This document shows positions 1-7,803 of a stretch of 39,258 bases of DNA, piece by piece; position 1 is the stretch's first letter, and each line of letters opens with the position of its first letter. The notes beneath the pieces are model-generated. The model did not search any database, was not told the origin of the DNA, and worked only from the letters and a program-made list of their open reading frames with translations. This DNA is from Bacillota bacterium (GTDB lineage: Bacteria; Bacillota; Sulfobacillia; Sulfobacillales; Sulfobacillaceae). The stretch spans positions 1-39,258 of the forward strand of contig JAKACM010000038.1 of the NCBI GenBank assembly GCA_021821465.1, given 5' to 3'. Position numbers and translations under genes: made by a program.

Positions 1-28
1 GGTTTGACCTGTCTACATGTCGGAAACA

Positions 29-145
29 TCATCGCTTACAGTGCCAACCATTCTGGGTTGGCCTCGCACCGATTTTCATCATGATATTGTCATAATTGTC
101 GAAATCTAACTTTGCCGAGGACCTGATGGAAGTACCGGTTGCCAT
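29..145 (-). other. short unidentified reading frame after the E1 alpha gene
   Basis: A 38-codon frame starts with ATG at 145, about 20 bases after the E1 alpha stop, behind a GGGGG run roughly ten bases upstream. The predicted peptide (beginning MATGTSIRSS) resembles nothing I know. An E1 beta gene would be expected at this position, but none of the three minus-strand frames shows an E1 beta N-terminus. It could be a small gene, a decayed gene start or chance. The rest of positions 1-166 shows nothing else. Confidence 0.2.
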
Positions 146-166
146 AGTTTTATTCCCCCTTTTGGG

Positions 167-1147
167 TTATGATTCTACAAAGACGTCGCGAAAAGCTTCC
201 TTAACATCCGGCTCTTGAGATTCCCGGGCAAAATTCACGGCATCTTCGACCAAATCCCGGACTTCCCGTTGAATATTCCCGTCCTCCTCCTCACTTAAAT
301 CGTGATGAGCTAACAGATAGGATCGGAAGTGGGCAATGGGATCTTCTTGTTGCCATGATTCCTTTTCGCCGCTCCGAAGATAAGTTTCGGCATCGCCTTG
401 AAAATGTCCGTAAAGGCGAGTGGTTTCAATCTCCAGTAAGCTCGGACCTTGCCCTTTTCGAGCACGGTTTATCGCCTCTTGTGCTGCTTCCGCAATAGCC
501 AGCACATCATTCCCCGGGATATAGACGCCGGGAATGCCGTAAGCCTGGGCACGATCGCTGTTCTTGGCCACTGCCGTGGACTGTCCTTTAGGAACCGAAA
601 TGGCGTAGTGATTATCCTCGATGACAAAAATGACCGGAACTTTCCATAAGGCCGCCAAATTTAGGCTTTCATGAAAAGTGCCTTGATTTGCCGCCCCTTC
701 TCCCGCAAAGGCGACCGCCACATTCCCTCTCCCCTGTCGGGAGAAGGCCAAAGCCGCCCCTACTGCAGGTGGAAAACCTGCCCCGACAATTCCCGAACAG
801 CTAAAGTGAGACTCTGGATCGAACAGATGCATGTGCCCTCCCTTTCCTCGAGACAGCCCGCTTTGGCGGCCAAAGATTTCTGCCGTCATCGGCCGCAGAT
901 CCAGGCCTTTGGCAATGGCAAAATGATGGGGTCTATGGGGGGCGGTAACCGCATCCTCTTTCTTGAGATGGCTAATGACTCCCACTGCCACCGGTTCCTG
1001 ACCGGCAGCCAGATGCATTTCACCGGGAATGGTGCCGGCTGCTATGCTGAACAAGGGAGTTTTTCCTTCCGTATAAATTTCCGCCAGCTTATCTTCATAA
1101 CGTCGGATTAAACACATGGTGCGATACATCGACACCTGGTTATCCAT
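167..1147 (-). CDS. thiamine-diphosphate-dependent 2-oxo acid dehydrogenase E1 component, alpha subunit (pyruvate/acetoin type)
   Basis: This is the alpha subunit of the decarboxylating E1 enzyme of a 2-oxo acid or acetoin dehydrogenase complex, which normally works as an alpha2beta2 cytoplasmic enzyme handing an acyl group to a lipoyl E2. Seen: the family start (YRTMCLIRRYEDKLAEIY), the GGHMHLF segment, and the diphosphate-binding signature GEGAANQG followed by IEDNHYAIS. The length of about 327 residues is normal. Two adjacent ATGs lie at 1150 and 1147; AGGAGG at 1155-1160 stands 4 or 7 bases away, so 1147 is preferred. The IclR gene lies 113 bp upstream on the same strand and is the likely regulator. 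Oddly, no E1 beta start follows within the 166 bases left in the window. Substrate (pyruvate, acetoin or branched 2-oxo acid) cannot be read from the sequence. Confidence 0.9.
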   Translation of the reverse strand: MDNQVSMYRTMCLIRRYEDKLAEIYTEGKTPLFSIAAGTIPGEMHLAAGQEPVAVGVISHLKKEDAVTAPHRPHHFAIAKGLDLRPMTAEIFGRQSGLSRGKGGHMHLFDPESHFSCSGIVGAGFPPAVGAALAFSRQGRGNVAVAFAGEGAANQGTFHESLNLAALWKVPVIFVIEDNHYAISVPKGQSTAVAKNSDRAQAYGIPGVYIPGNDVLAIAEAAQEAINRARKGQGPSLLEIETTRLYGHFQGDAETYLRSGEKESWQQEDPIAHFRSYLLAHHDLSEEEDGNIQREVRDLVEDAVNFARESQEPDVKEAFRDVFVES

Positions 1148-1260
1148 CATGCTACCTCCTTCAGATATAAACACGCATAAGGAAATCGATGAGTTATGCG
1201 ACTTCGGCCCCCAGTTCGAAGTATTCCTCCTGCCTCACGGCATCAGGGCAAGCGGGGAAC

Positions 1261-2058
1261 TCATTGTGCTTGAAACCGGGTTCTTTGGCGTTCCTTCTGA
1301 AATCCGAGCCGTTCCGAGACGATCCGGGCTTCTTGACATAGTTCGGAAATGACAGACGAGGGCAAACGATCATACCGCTGGCGTGGAAGAGATATAGCCA
1401 CCGATCCCCATACCTCCTTTGTATAGTCAAAAATCGGCACGCCGATACAGCAAACTCCGTCCTCCCACTCCTCTTCATCCAAACTATAGCCTCTCTCACG
1501 CGTTAAAAGCCGCTCGCGTTGAATGTCTTCCCATTGAATCCGTGAATAGGGAGTCAAGGACTTTGGAGTATGGTGCAGATAATACGTATGGAATGATTTG
1601 GGGGAAACATTGGCTAAAATGGCCTTGCCCAGAGCGTGAACAAAAGCATGTTGGCGATAGCCAACATATAAGGACCGCACCTTAACTGCTTGGTCGCCTT
1701 CGGCAATATAGTGGATAGTAATCTCTTCGGATTCCCATTTAGCCACGTAACTGGTTTCATTAAGAGATCGGGAGACCTTTTGAGCTAAGATTCTGAGTTC
1801 TTGGGGGAGGATGTTGCTCGAATGTAACTGATTGTGGAGATAGGACACTTTGTATGACAAAGTGTAGACCTGACGAATGTGGTCTTTTTGGACATAACCG
1901 CTTTTTACCAAAGTATTGACGAGGTGATAGCACGTGCTGATGGGAATGTCCGATACGGCGCTGAGCCATTTGATGGTCGTGCCCGCCGGTTGTTCGGCCA
2001 TGAGATCCAGCAGTTGAAGACCACGAGAAAGACTTCGTATTGTCCAAACGTCACTCAT
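1261..2058 (-). CDS. IclR-family transcriptional regulator
   Basis: A 265-residue protein with the IclR plan: an N-terminal winged helix-turn-helix (about residues 6-65, starting TIRSLSRGLQLLDLMAEQ and including STCYHLVNTLVKSGYV) and a C-terminal effector domain (about 80-250) with the conserved GKAILA segment and the EEWEDGVCCIGVPIFDY motif, where Glu and Cys line the ligand pocket in this family. The ATG at 2058 follows a GGAGG about 8 bases upstream. IclR proteins usually bind small organic acids and control adjacent catabolic genes, so the E1 alpha gene directly downstream is the obvious target; this is inference. Whether it activates or represses cannot be told. Confidence 0.93.
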   Translation of the reverse strand: MSDVWTIRSLSRGLQLLDLMAEQPAGTTIKWLSAVSDIPISTCYHLVNTLVKSGYVQKDHIRQVYTLSYKVSYLHNQLHSSNILPQELRILAQKVSRSLNETSYVAKWESEEITIHYIAEGDQAVKVRSLYVGYRQHAFVHALGKAILANVSPKSFHTYYLHHTPKSLTPYSRIQWEDIQRERLLTRERGYSLDEEEWEDGVCCIGVPIFDYTKEVWGSVAISLPRQRYDRLPSSVISELCQEARIVSERLGFQKERQRTRFQAQ

Positions 2059-2398
2059 CGCTTTGCCTCCGTTAGATAGAACAGGCCCTGATACTTTAAA
2101 TTATAAAGGCAAATATTTTCCCCTCAATACAAACAATTTCAAATACCGATAATTTTCCGTTGGTTTATTGCCGCATTATGCCCCACCCCACAACAAAGTC
2201 GTTGCAAATACCCCCGTGGTCGGCGCAGGGTGAATGAGTGCAGGCAAAATTTGGCGTCCTGCGCGTGACGATAAAGTTTTGACATAGCCGTAATCGGCAT
2301 CAATGGCAATTTGCATCTTCAACTATGCAACAAAAGAACTGTAAAGGGCATGAGCCGAGCCGGAGACTCGGCAATGGGTATTACGGTGAATATAGTAC
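2059..2398. other. non-coding stretch upstream of the IclR gene
   Basis: No convincing gene. The AT-rich part at 2090-2160 probably holds the IclR-gene promoter on the minus strand, but I could not fix -35/-10 boxes. A small hairpin with 6-bp arms GCCGAG (2354-2359) and CTCGGC (2367-2372) lies just before the transposase relic and may mark debris of the same element. Confidence 0.4.
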
Positions 2399-3028
2399 TT
2401 GGTGGTTTTCGCAGACCCGGCATTATCGGTAAGGAACTACGGCCACATTGAGACAAGCAATACAACACTTGTTGGTGACATATGGCCGGCACCATGGATC
2501 ACCGCGGCCTATGGTCAGCGGTTTACCACGGAAGAATGCTTTCGCGACGAAAAAAATGATTGGTACGAAGGATTTCCGCTCGATGGGGTCCCATGAGGCA
2601 CCCCTGAGCGTTGGAATCGCCTGCTGTGGGTGTTTGCCTGGGCCTATTACGGGTTGAATGTGAGCGGATGGGCCAGGGAACGCCTCGGTAAAGATCGGGA
2701 ATGGCGCGCCAATACCGTCACCACTCATCGCACACACGCCTTGTGGCGTCTCGGTTCGTGGGGATTGGTTGGTGAAAGGACAGCGGGTCTGGCGCACATT
2801 ATGGCGCTATCCAACGGACTTTCGCCGGAAAATTCCTGCGCTGATCCCCACGCGTATGGAGGGGAGTATGGGGATGTGATCACACCTAACGGGTTCCTTC
2901 TCGTTTCCCCACAAATTCTGAACAGCCGTCTGCGTGCCACATTCGAACGGGATGCATTTTTTACAGAGGTCTGCATCCCGGGTATGTCCTGGGCTTTTCG
3001 TGTCGTCCCCACCCCATGCCGGGGCTGA
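2399..3028 (+). pseudogene. C-terminal fragment of an IS4-type DDE transposase
   Basis: The frame carries the C-terminal signature of IS4-type transposases, Y-x2-R-x3-E-x6-K, as YGQRFTTEECFRDEK around 2498-2550, preceded by a strand (LVGDIWPAPWI) typical of the segment before the catalytic Glu. The reading frame is interrupted by TGA at 2594-2596 and then continues in the same frame with transposase-like sequence (WVFAWAYYGLNVSGWAR) to about 2800. From there to the stop at 3028 the translation no longer looks like transposase. The N-terminal half with the first two catalytic aspartates is missing. It is therefore a truncated, stop-containing relic that cannot make a working transposase. The exact ends are not definable without a full-length copy. 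Confidence 0.7.
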
Positions 3029-3072
3029 GGCGGATGATGAAAGGACCCGGCGTGGCCGATCGCCGCGATCGG

Positions 3073-3102
3073 GGCAGGGATCGGCGGCAAAAAATCCCTG
3101 CC
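3073..3102. repeat. inverted repeat between two transposase relics
   Basis: GGCAGGGAT (3073-3081) and ATCCCTGCC (3094-3102) are perfect 9-bp complements around a 12-base loop. It sits between the IS4-like and ISKra4-like fragments and may be an IS end or a junction remnant. There is no T-tract after it on the plus strand. Confidence 0.4.
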
Positions 3103-3123
3103 CTGGGCGTAGAACCCTCGTGA

Positions 3124-3459
3124 TTACCAAAAACTGGGGATCAGTTAGCTACCGGACCGGCGGTCCGAGGCGTGGGCATTGCGTCCCCGGATTATTGTCT
3201 GGGACTCGAATCCCGTCCGGACTTTTGGCCCCGGGTTTATGCCCATGCTGTACAACAGGGATTGCAGACCCCAAGTTGTCGTCTCGTGGCGCTGCTCGGG
3301 AATGGGGCCGATTGGATTGGGCGTTATGGGGCGGAGTACCTGAGCTTGCCCGGCAAAACTCTCATCGAAATTGTCGATATTTATCATGCTCGGGAGCATC
3401 TGTGGGTTTTTGCTGCGGCCCAATGCGGATGTTCTCCAATATGGAAAATTAGACTTTAG
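3124..3459 (+). pseudogene. internal fragment of an ISKra4-like transposase
   Basis: About 95 residues read openly from a stop at 3121. The stretch LVALLGNGADWIGRYGAEYL followed by IVDIYHAREHLW matches the core of ISKra4-family transposases, whose consensus there is roughly V-L-G-D-G-A-x-W-I and D-x-Y-H-A-x-E-H-L. The Asp of the GDGA motif is Asn here (GNGA), which would itself damage catalysis if that Asp is the catalytic one, as I believe. Both ends are missing: upstream there is no transposase N-terminus, and homology stops at about 3420, after which the frame runs a few codons to a TAG at 3457-3459. It is a dead internal piece in a region of nested IS debris. Confidence 0.6.
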
Positions 3460-3688
3460 TGGCTATGTAGGTGGTACCAGTCGTACGACTTGGGAAAATC
3501 AGTATGTCGGTTGGTTTACCTCGACTATGGCTCCGGGCTCTGAATGGTGCAAGGTAGAAGTGGTCGTCAACATGGAGTCCGGCAACAAAGGCGTGATTAC
3601 GGCGTATCCTATTGAAGGCGATATTTGGCAGAATTACAGTCAATTCCCCACTTGGCTCGCCTTGTTCGGTACCTACTCGCACGCTTAA
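3428..3688 (+). pseudogene. C-terminal fragment of an unidentified protein
   Basis: From about 3428, where the transposase match ends, a different frame stays open to a TAA at 3686-3688. The roughly 85 residues are rich in Trp, Tyr, Gly, Ser and Thr (for example SGYVGGTSRTTWENQYVGW and EGDIWQNYSQFPTW), a composition common in secreted beta-rich proteins. No start codon or ribosome site of its own is evident, so I read it as the 3' end of a gene whose 5' part was replaced by the ISKra4 fragment. I do not recognise the family. Confidence 0.35.
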
Positions 3689-3739
3689 CCAGAAAAATAA
3701 ACTTTAGGTCTTTTCTACCGTAATCGTGATGATATCGTG

Positions 3740-4351
3740 CTATGTAACCACTGCCTGACGCCCTTCGATGACCAGCCCCACCACCGGAACCGGGGGTGGG
3801 GGCTCATCGACTTCGAGAAAATATTTAGCCTCCATTGCTGCCGATAGCAGGTCAGAAACCGTTTCCGGACTTCGCCCGTGATCGTCTCGATAGAGCGACA
3901 GTCCATCACTCAACCATCGCTTGGCATCGGTTCCGACGACGATCAATTCACCTGCCAAAGTACATATGCGCGGATAGAATGGTTCCGCAGGTTTCCATGA
4001 CCAATACCGGGACCAGTTAATGGCTTCCGAATAGTGCAGAATTAAATCATTTCCCACAACCCAGGAGTGAGCGCGTAAGTGGTGGTTCCAGTGTGGCCCC
4101 TTGCAAGCTAACTCGCGTATACCTTCGATCAATGACTGATAGAAGGCTATGTGGAGGGGCGGGGACGTGCGACCACGAATGATCAACTCCCGCGGATCCG
4201 TTCCCGGTTGCACACGCAATCCCCACAATTCTGCCGTATCCCACGGTCTTTCACGGGATACCGAACGTAAGTCTTGTGCTGTGAGAATGGGATCCCCGAC
4301 CACGTTTGGAAACGCTTGGGCTATAGCGTTCATGAACAAATCTTCTGCCAT
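3740..4351 (-). CDS. hypothetical protein, 203 aa
   Basis: I do not recognise this protein. It has an intact 203-codon frame with an ATG at 4351 preceded by GGAG about 8 bases upstream; an in-frame Met at codon 7 is a weaker alternative. There is no signal peptide or membrane segment. The sequence is Trp-rich in the middle (SEAINWSRYWSWKPAEPFYPR) and has a C-terminal proline run (DEPPPPVPVVG). Composition and length look like a real soluble alpha/beta protein rather than a shadow, and no competing plus-strand frame is better. The neighbours (IS debris on one side, a membrane protein on the other) give no functional hint. Confidence 0.6.
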   Translation of the reverse strand: MAEDLFMNAIAQAFPNVVGDPILTAQDLRSVSRERPWDTAELWGLRVQPGTDPRELIIRGRTSPPLHIAFYQSLIEGIRELACKGPHWNHHLRAHSWVVGNDLILHYSEAINWSRYWSWKPAEPFYPRICTLAGELIVVGTDAKRWLSDGLSLYRDDHGRSPETVSDLLSAAMEAKYFLEVDEPPPPVPVVGLVIEGRQAVVT

Positions 4352-4936
4352 GGGTGTTTCTCCGTTTTTCGGCTTTCACGGGTTTTGCAATTGAGTCGCC
4401 CTAACGATGACTGTATCGAATAGCCAGCATGAGCGTAAATGCTGTCGTGAACGGTTTGACAACGGGAACAGACTATAATATAAGTCATTGTGCTCAACTT
4501 ATCATACTTTTGCCACAATGCTCACCTATTTCGAGATTGTTGCGATCGTATTGTTTCAAAACTCATCGGGTTTATCATTTTTGCAACAATAGGTTTTGCC
4601 ACAGAGTTTTGCAACATCTGGTATGCGGATTTCCTGGATCTCACGGGACGGGATCGGGGGTGTTGCATAAACGACCGTGTTTTGGATTCTGGTCATGGCT
4701 CAACCCACAGACTAGACAGATCCAGATCCGATTTTTAAGGTGAGTGCTTTGTTCAAAATAGCCTCAACCCGCTCACTAATGCGGGTGTGGGTAAATCTTG
4801 CACCGCTCTCTTGTGGTGAAAGAGGGTCTTAATTCAGAACACGTCATGTTAGAATTAATACAAAAAGTTTTTGAGTCTCCATCAAAATATGGGAAAGACG
4901 AACTGCCTTGGACACCAGCACAAAGGAGGAAGGAGA
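4352..4936. other. long stretch without a recognisable gene
   Basis: About 585 bases. Apart from the promoter-like sequence at 4456-4484 I see only weak frames. One plus-strand frame starting at 4798 has a plausible peptide (MLELIQKVFESPSKYG... from 4846) but runs into the membrane-protein gene in another frame and I do not accept it. The 4500-4740 part translates to a Cys/Phe-rich peptide that looks like noise. Confidence 0.4.
4456..4484 (+). promoter_or_regulatory. sigma-A-type promoter
   Basis: TTGACA at 4456-4461 is followed after exactly 17 bases by TATAAG at 4479-4484, inside an AT-rich run. It points right. The nearest accepted gene downstream starts at 4937, so the transcript would carry a leader of roughly 450 bases or encode something small that I have not recognised. 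Confidence 0.45.
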
Positions 4937-5452
4937 TTGCCGTTCGCGGAATTGTTGCCGGTCATTTTAATCATAGCCGTCATGCTGGGGTTTCGCGCCC
5001 GAAGAACCATGACGATTCAGCCTCTCAGACCGGTCATGCTCATAGGCAGAATGGTTGTCTTAGCACTATTGGCCGTCATAATCTTGCTGAACTCCACTCC
5101 CCAGTGGATAATTTACGGTGGAGGTTTTTTGGGTTTGGCATCCGCATGGATTTTTTCCCATTACACCTTGCGACTAACGCGTTTTGAAAAGAACCAAGAG
5201 GGTCTGACTTACCGAACCAATCCGTATATCGGCGGTATCGTTGTGATTGTCACATTGGTACGACTCATCATTAATACCAGCACTGTCTTTGCGCTTAAGG
5301 TGTCAGCACCCTCATCCGGACCAGTGGTAGCATCCCAAGGCCCTTTAACCATGGCGATATTCTTTCTGTTCCTCGGATACTGGTTTTTCTATTATTGGGG
5401 AATTCTTCATAAGGCCCGAATCTTGTTGGCAGATGTTCACTCTGCTCCTTAG
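4937..5452 (+). CDS. multi-pass membrane protein resembling CcdC
   Basis: The start is taken as TTG at 4937, because AGGAGG (4924-4929) lies 7 bases before it and the first membrane helix begins at once; this gives 171 residues. Helices are visible at about 3-17 (ELLPVILIIAVMLGF), 32-50 (RMVVLALLAVIILLNS), 53-72, 97-117 (GGIVVIVTLVRLIINTSTV) and 137-158 (MAIFFLFLGYWFFYYWGIL). The segment between helices 3 and 4, ending in YRTNPYIGG, and the closing pattern resemble CcdC/DUF1453-type proteins of Gram-positive bacteria, which have been linked to cytochrome c maturation. I make that match from layout and a few residues only. No cytochrome maturation genes are adjacent. Confidence 0.55.
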   Translation: MPFAELLPVILIIAVMLGFRARRTMTIQPLRPVMLIGRMVVLALLAVIILLNSTPQWIIYGGGFLGLASAWIFSHYTLRLTRFEKNQEGLTYRTNPYIGGIVVIVTLVRLIINTSTVFALKVSAPSSGPVVASQGPLTMAIFFLFLGYWFFYYWGILHKARILLADVHSAP

Positions 5453-5726
5453 ACTCACGCGGCACTCTTGTCTTTCCCTGCTCCCAAACAACCCTCCAGC
5501 CGTGACTCTTAATCTTACACGAGTATCTCCGATAAAATAAGATGGATAAAACTCAGACTCCGCATGTGGGGCGACCAAAAATTAGCGATTTACCTTGGGG
5601 GAATTATTTAGCCAGACGGACCCCCCTGAAACCGATGTTGAATGGGGATTTGCAACATCTCTAAGATGCGCCACGTCCTGAAAGATGGGTTTCCGTGCCG
5701 ACAACTTGGATAAAGGAGCTTCTTCA

Positions 5727-6490
5727 ATGGATATAGGCGTGCGCGACAAAACGGTTCTCATTACCGGTAGTTCAGGTGACTTAGGCAGGGCCACGGCCAA
5801 AGTTTATGCCCAAGAAGGGGCTCGTGTCGTTGTGACTTATCACAATAATGAAACCGGAGCACGACAAACAGCGGGCCTTGTCGCCGAAGCCGGAGCCTAG
5901 GCACAAATCGTGCATCTCGATCTGAGTTCCGAATCCTCGATAAAAGCTGCCATGCAAGAAATTTCTTCCCAAGGAGCCGTTGATATCCTTATCAACAACG
6001 CTATGGCCCGGGGATGGACCTCCTTTCGTTTTGAAGAGGGCATTTTGTCGCAATGGAAGGAGGCTTTGGAAACAGCCTAACCGGATCGTTTCTCATGGTC
6101 AAAGCTTGTTTTTCTCACATGAAAGAACAAAGATGGGGACGCATAGTCAATGTCTCCTCCGAAATTGCCCTTTATGGTATGAACAAGGCCAGCCATTATG
6201 CTGCGGCTAAATCCGGACTACACGGGTTTACGCGTTCGATTGCAAAAGAGTTAGGCCCCTACGGCATTCTCTCAAATGTCGTGGCCCCATGGTTAATCAT
6301 GACCGAACGATTTAAGGAAACTTTACCCCAAGAAGCTAAGGATGCAGCCGCCCGCGTCAACCCTTTAGGCGATGCACCGGAAGCTGAGGATGTGGCACGT
6401 ACCATTCTCTTTTTGGGTTCCGCTTGGAATACTTACGTGAATGGCGAAATCATAGCTGTTGACGGAGGTGCGCACGCCCTACCCAGCTAA
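5727..6490 (+). pseudogene. short-chain dehydrogenase/reductase (FabG-like), broken by a stop and a frameshift
   Basis: The start ATG at 5727 has AAGGAG 8 bases upstream. The translation shows a classical SDR: the nucleotide-binding TGSSGDLG near residue 12, NNA, NVSSE, the catalytic YAAAK (SHYAAAKSG), and a C-terminal IAVDGG. However, TAG interrupts it at 5898-5900 (after VAEAGA), and a one-base loss near 6070 moves the reading from the first frame to another (LETA then LTGSFLMV); the remainder is open to 6490. With both lesions corrected the protein would be about 250 residues, the normal family length. The catalytic residues are all intact, which suggests recent inactivation. Sequencing error could explain one lesion but hardly both. 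Confidence 0.75.
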
Positions 6491-6902
6491 AGATTATCCT
6501 TCGCCACCGTCGAATTAAAAGAAATCGAAGGTTTGTGTACCCGGTTGTACAGTGACAAATTCACGAACAATCTTAATTTAAGTAAAGTGAGCAATCCGTT
6601 TAGATATCACTGTAACAGCCGAATTATTTTCCGTGATTCTGGTGATCATGTTCCCCTTTTATATTAAAGAAGCCGAATCTCTGATCATACCCTTCCATAC
6701 TATATATTGCCCTGAGCTTCCAACTACCGCTAGCGGTCCGCCAGAGGACAGGTACCCTAGGTTGTGACTCGCTTGCGAATTTCCATTCACATTCTTTTCT
6801 TTAGGCAGGACTTCTTCCCCGTTCTGTCGAAGTAATTGTCGCGATTATTCTATAGGCAGAAGGGAGATCCCTTTCATAAAAAATCAGGTTCGTCAGTGGC
6901 GT
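6491..6902. other. long intergenic stretch with a 12-bp palindrome
   Basis: No gene seen in these 412 bases. A perfect palindrome ACCGCTAGCGGT lies at 6726-6737 and could be a dimeric regulator site for the GGDEF gene that starts at 6903. Confidence 0.35.
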
Positions 6903-7601
6903 ATGCATCAAACCCGATCCGTTCGCCGCCGCATTACAGTCGGTGTACTGACGCTCAATATTATTGCCATCCTCGTGGGAATATGGGGAATAGAACAAAT
7001 TCCGGCTCGTTTTCGGGGTCCTGTGTGGAGAGCTTTTGGCCTTGACTTTTTGCTTATGACCGCGATTTTTATGTTGCTGCGTTGGATTGTCTGGTACCAA
7101 CTCCTTCCCGTGTGGCAACAACGAGCCTCCTTAGACGGCTTGACCGGCCTCGTGAGACCGGCTCCCTTTTGGGAAATGGCTGAGGAAGGCGCTGGAACCC
7201 GGGGGACATGGCCATGGGTTGTGGCTTATTGTGATTTAGATGATTTTAAGCAATATAATGATCGATGGGGCCACGCTACTGGAGATGCCGTTTTACAAAT
7301 CTGGGGCCGTATCTTGCGCGAACAAGCCCGCCATAATGATATCATCGGACGACTGGGAGGCGAAGAAATTGGTTGGTGGTTCCCTCACACGACAGCGGAA
7401 GAGGCACAAATAGCGATGACTCGTGTGCTTCGGTCGTGCCATTCGACAACCGTTAATACTGTTATCGGGTTTTCTTTTTCCGCAGGGATTGCACAGGGAC
7501 AACCCGGGGAAAGCGTCTGGGATGCCGCCAGGCGTGCAGACCGAGCCTTATACGAAGCTAAAGCAGCCGGCAAAGGTCGCATCTTCGAAGCCAAAAAGTA
7601 A
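6903..7601 (+). CDS. membrane-anchored GGDEF-domain protein (putative diguanylate cyclase)
   Basis: A 232-residue protein with two N-terminal membrane helices (about 12-30 and 48-66), a short linker and a GGDEF domain (about 75-230). The domain carries DGLTGL (78-83), the metal/nucleotide segment YCDLDDFKQYNDRWGH (109-124) with GD after it, and GGEEI at 152-156 in place of GGEEF. The inhibitory I-site RxxD is present as RHND (143-146), exactly five residues before the signature, so feedback inhibition by cyclic di-GMP is expected if the enzyme is active. The F-to-I change may lower activity; it is not clearly fatal. The first ATG is used, but no good ribosome site precedes it, so the start is uncertain. 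It probably stands alone. Confidence 0.85.
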   Translation: MHQTRSVRRRITVGVLTLNIIAILVGIWGIEQIPARFRGPVWRAFGLDFLLMTAIFMLLRWIVWYQLLPVWQQRASLDGLTGLVRPAPFWEMAEEGAGTRGTWPWVVAYCDLDDFKQYNDRWGHATGDAVLQIWGRILREQARHNDIIGRLGGEEIGWWFPHTTAEEAQIAMTRVLRSCHSTTVNTVIGFSFSAGIAQGQPGESVWDAARRADRALYEAKAAGKGRIFEAKK

Positions 7602-7803
7602 AGAAGCTGTCATCTTCAGAACACTAAGGAAATACACATTGTACAATCAGTCCCTTCCATAAACATGGATACGAGTACAGGAAGACTTGTATTCTATTGG
7701 CGGGGTGGGAAAAAGGGAGACGAGAGAAGATCTCCAAACTTACTCTCATCCCCTTATGCACTTGATAACATTAACTGGCTAAAAAATCACGGATTCGATT
7801 CTC

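Noticed and set aside
2725..3130. Minus-strand frames of 107-121 codons over the IS debris.
   Set aside because: Low-complexity Pro/Arg/Ser translations opposite the transposase relic; no start signals.
4490..4738. GTG-started 82-codon frame just after the 4456-4484 promoter, possibly leaderless.
   Set aside because: The Cys/Phe/Asp-rich peptide has no recognisable feature and no ribosome site; too little support.
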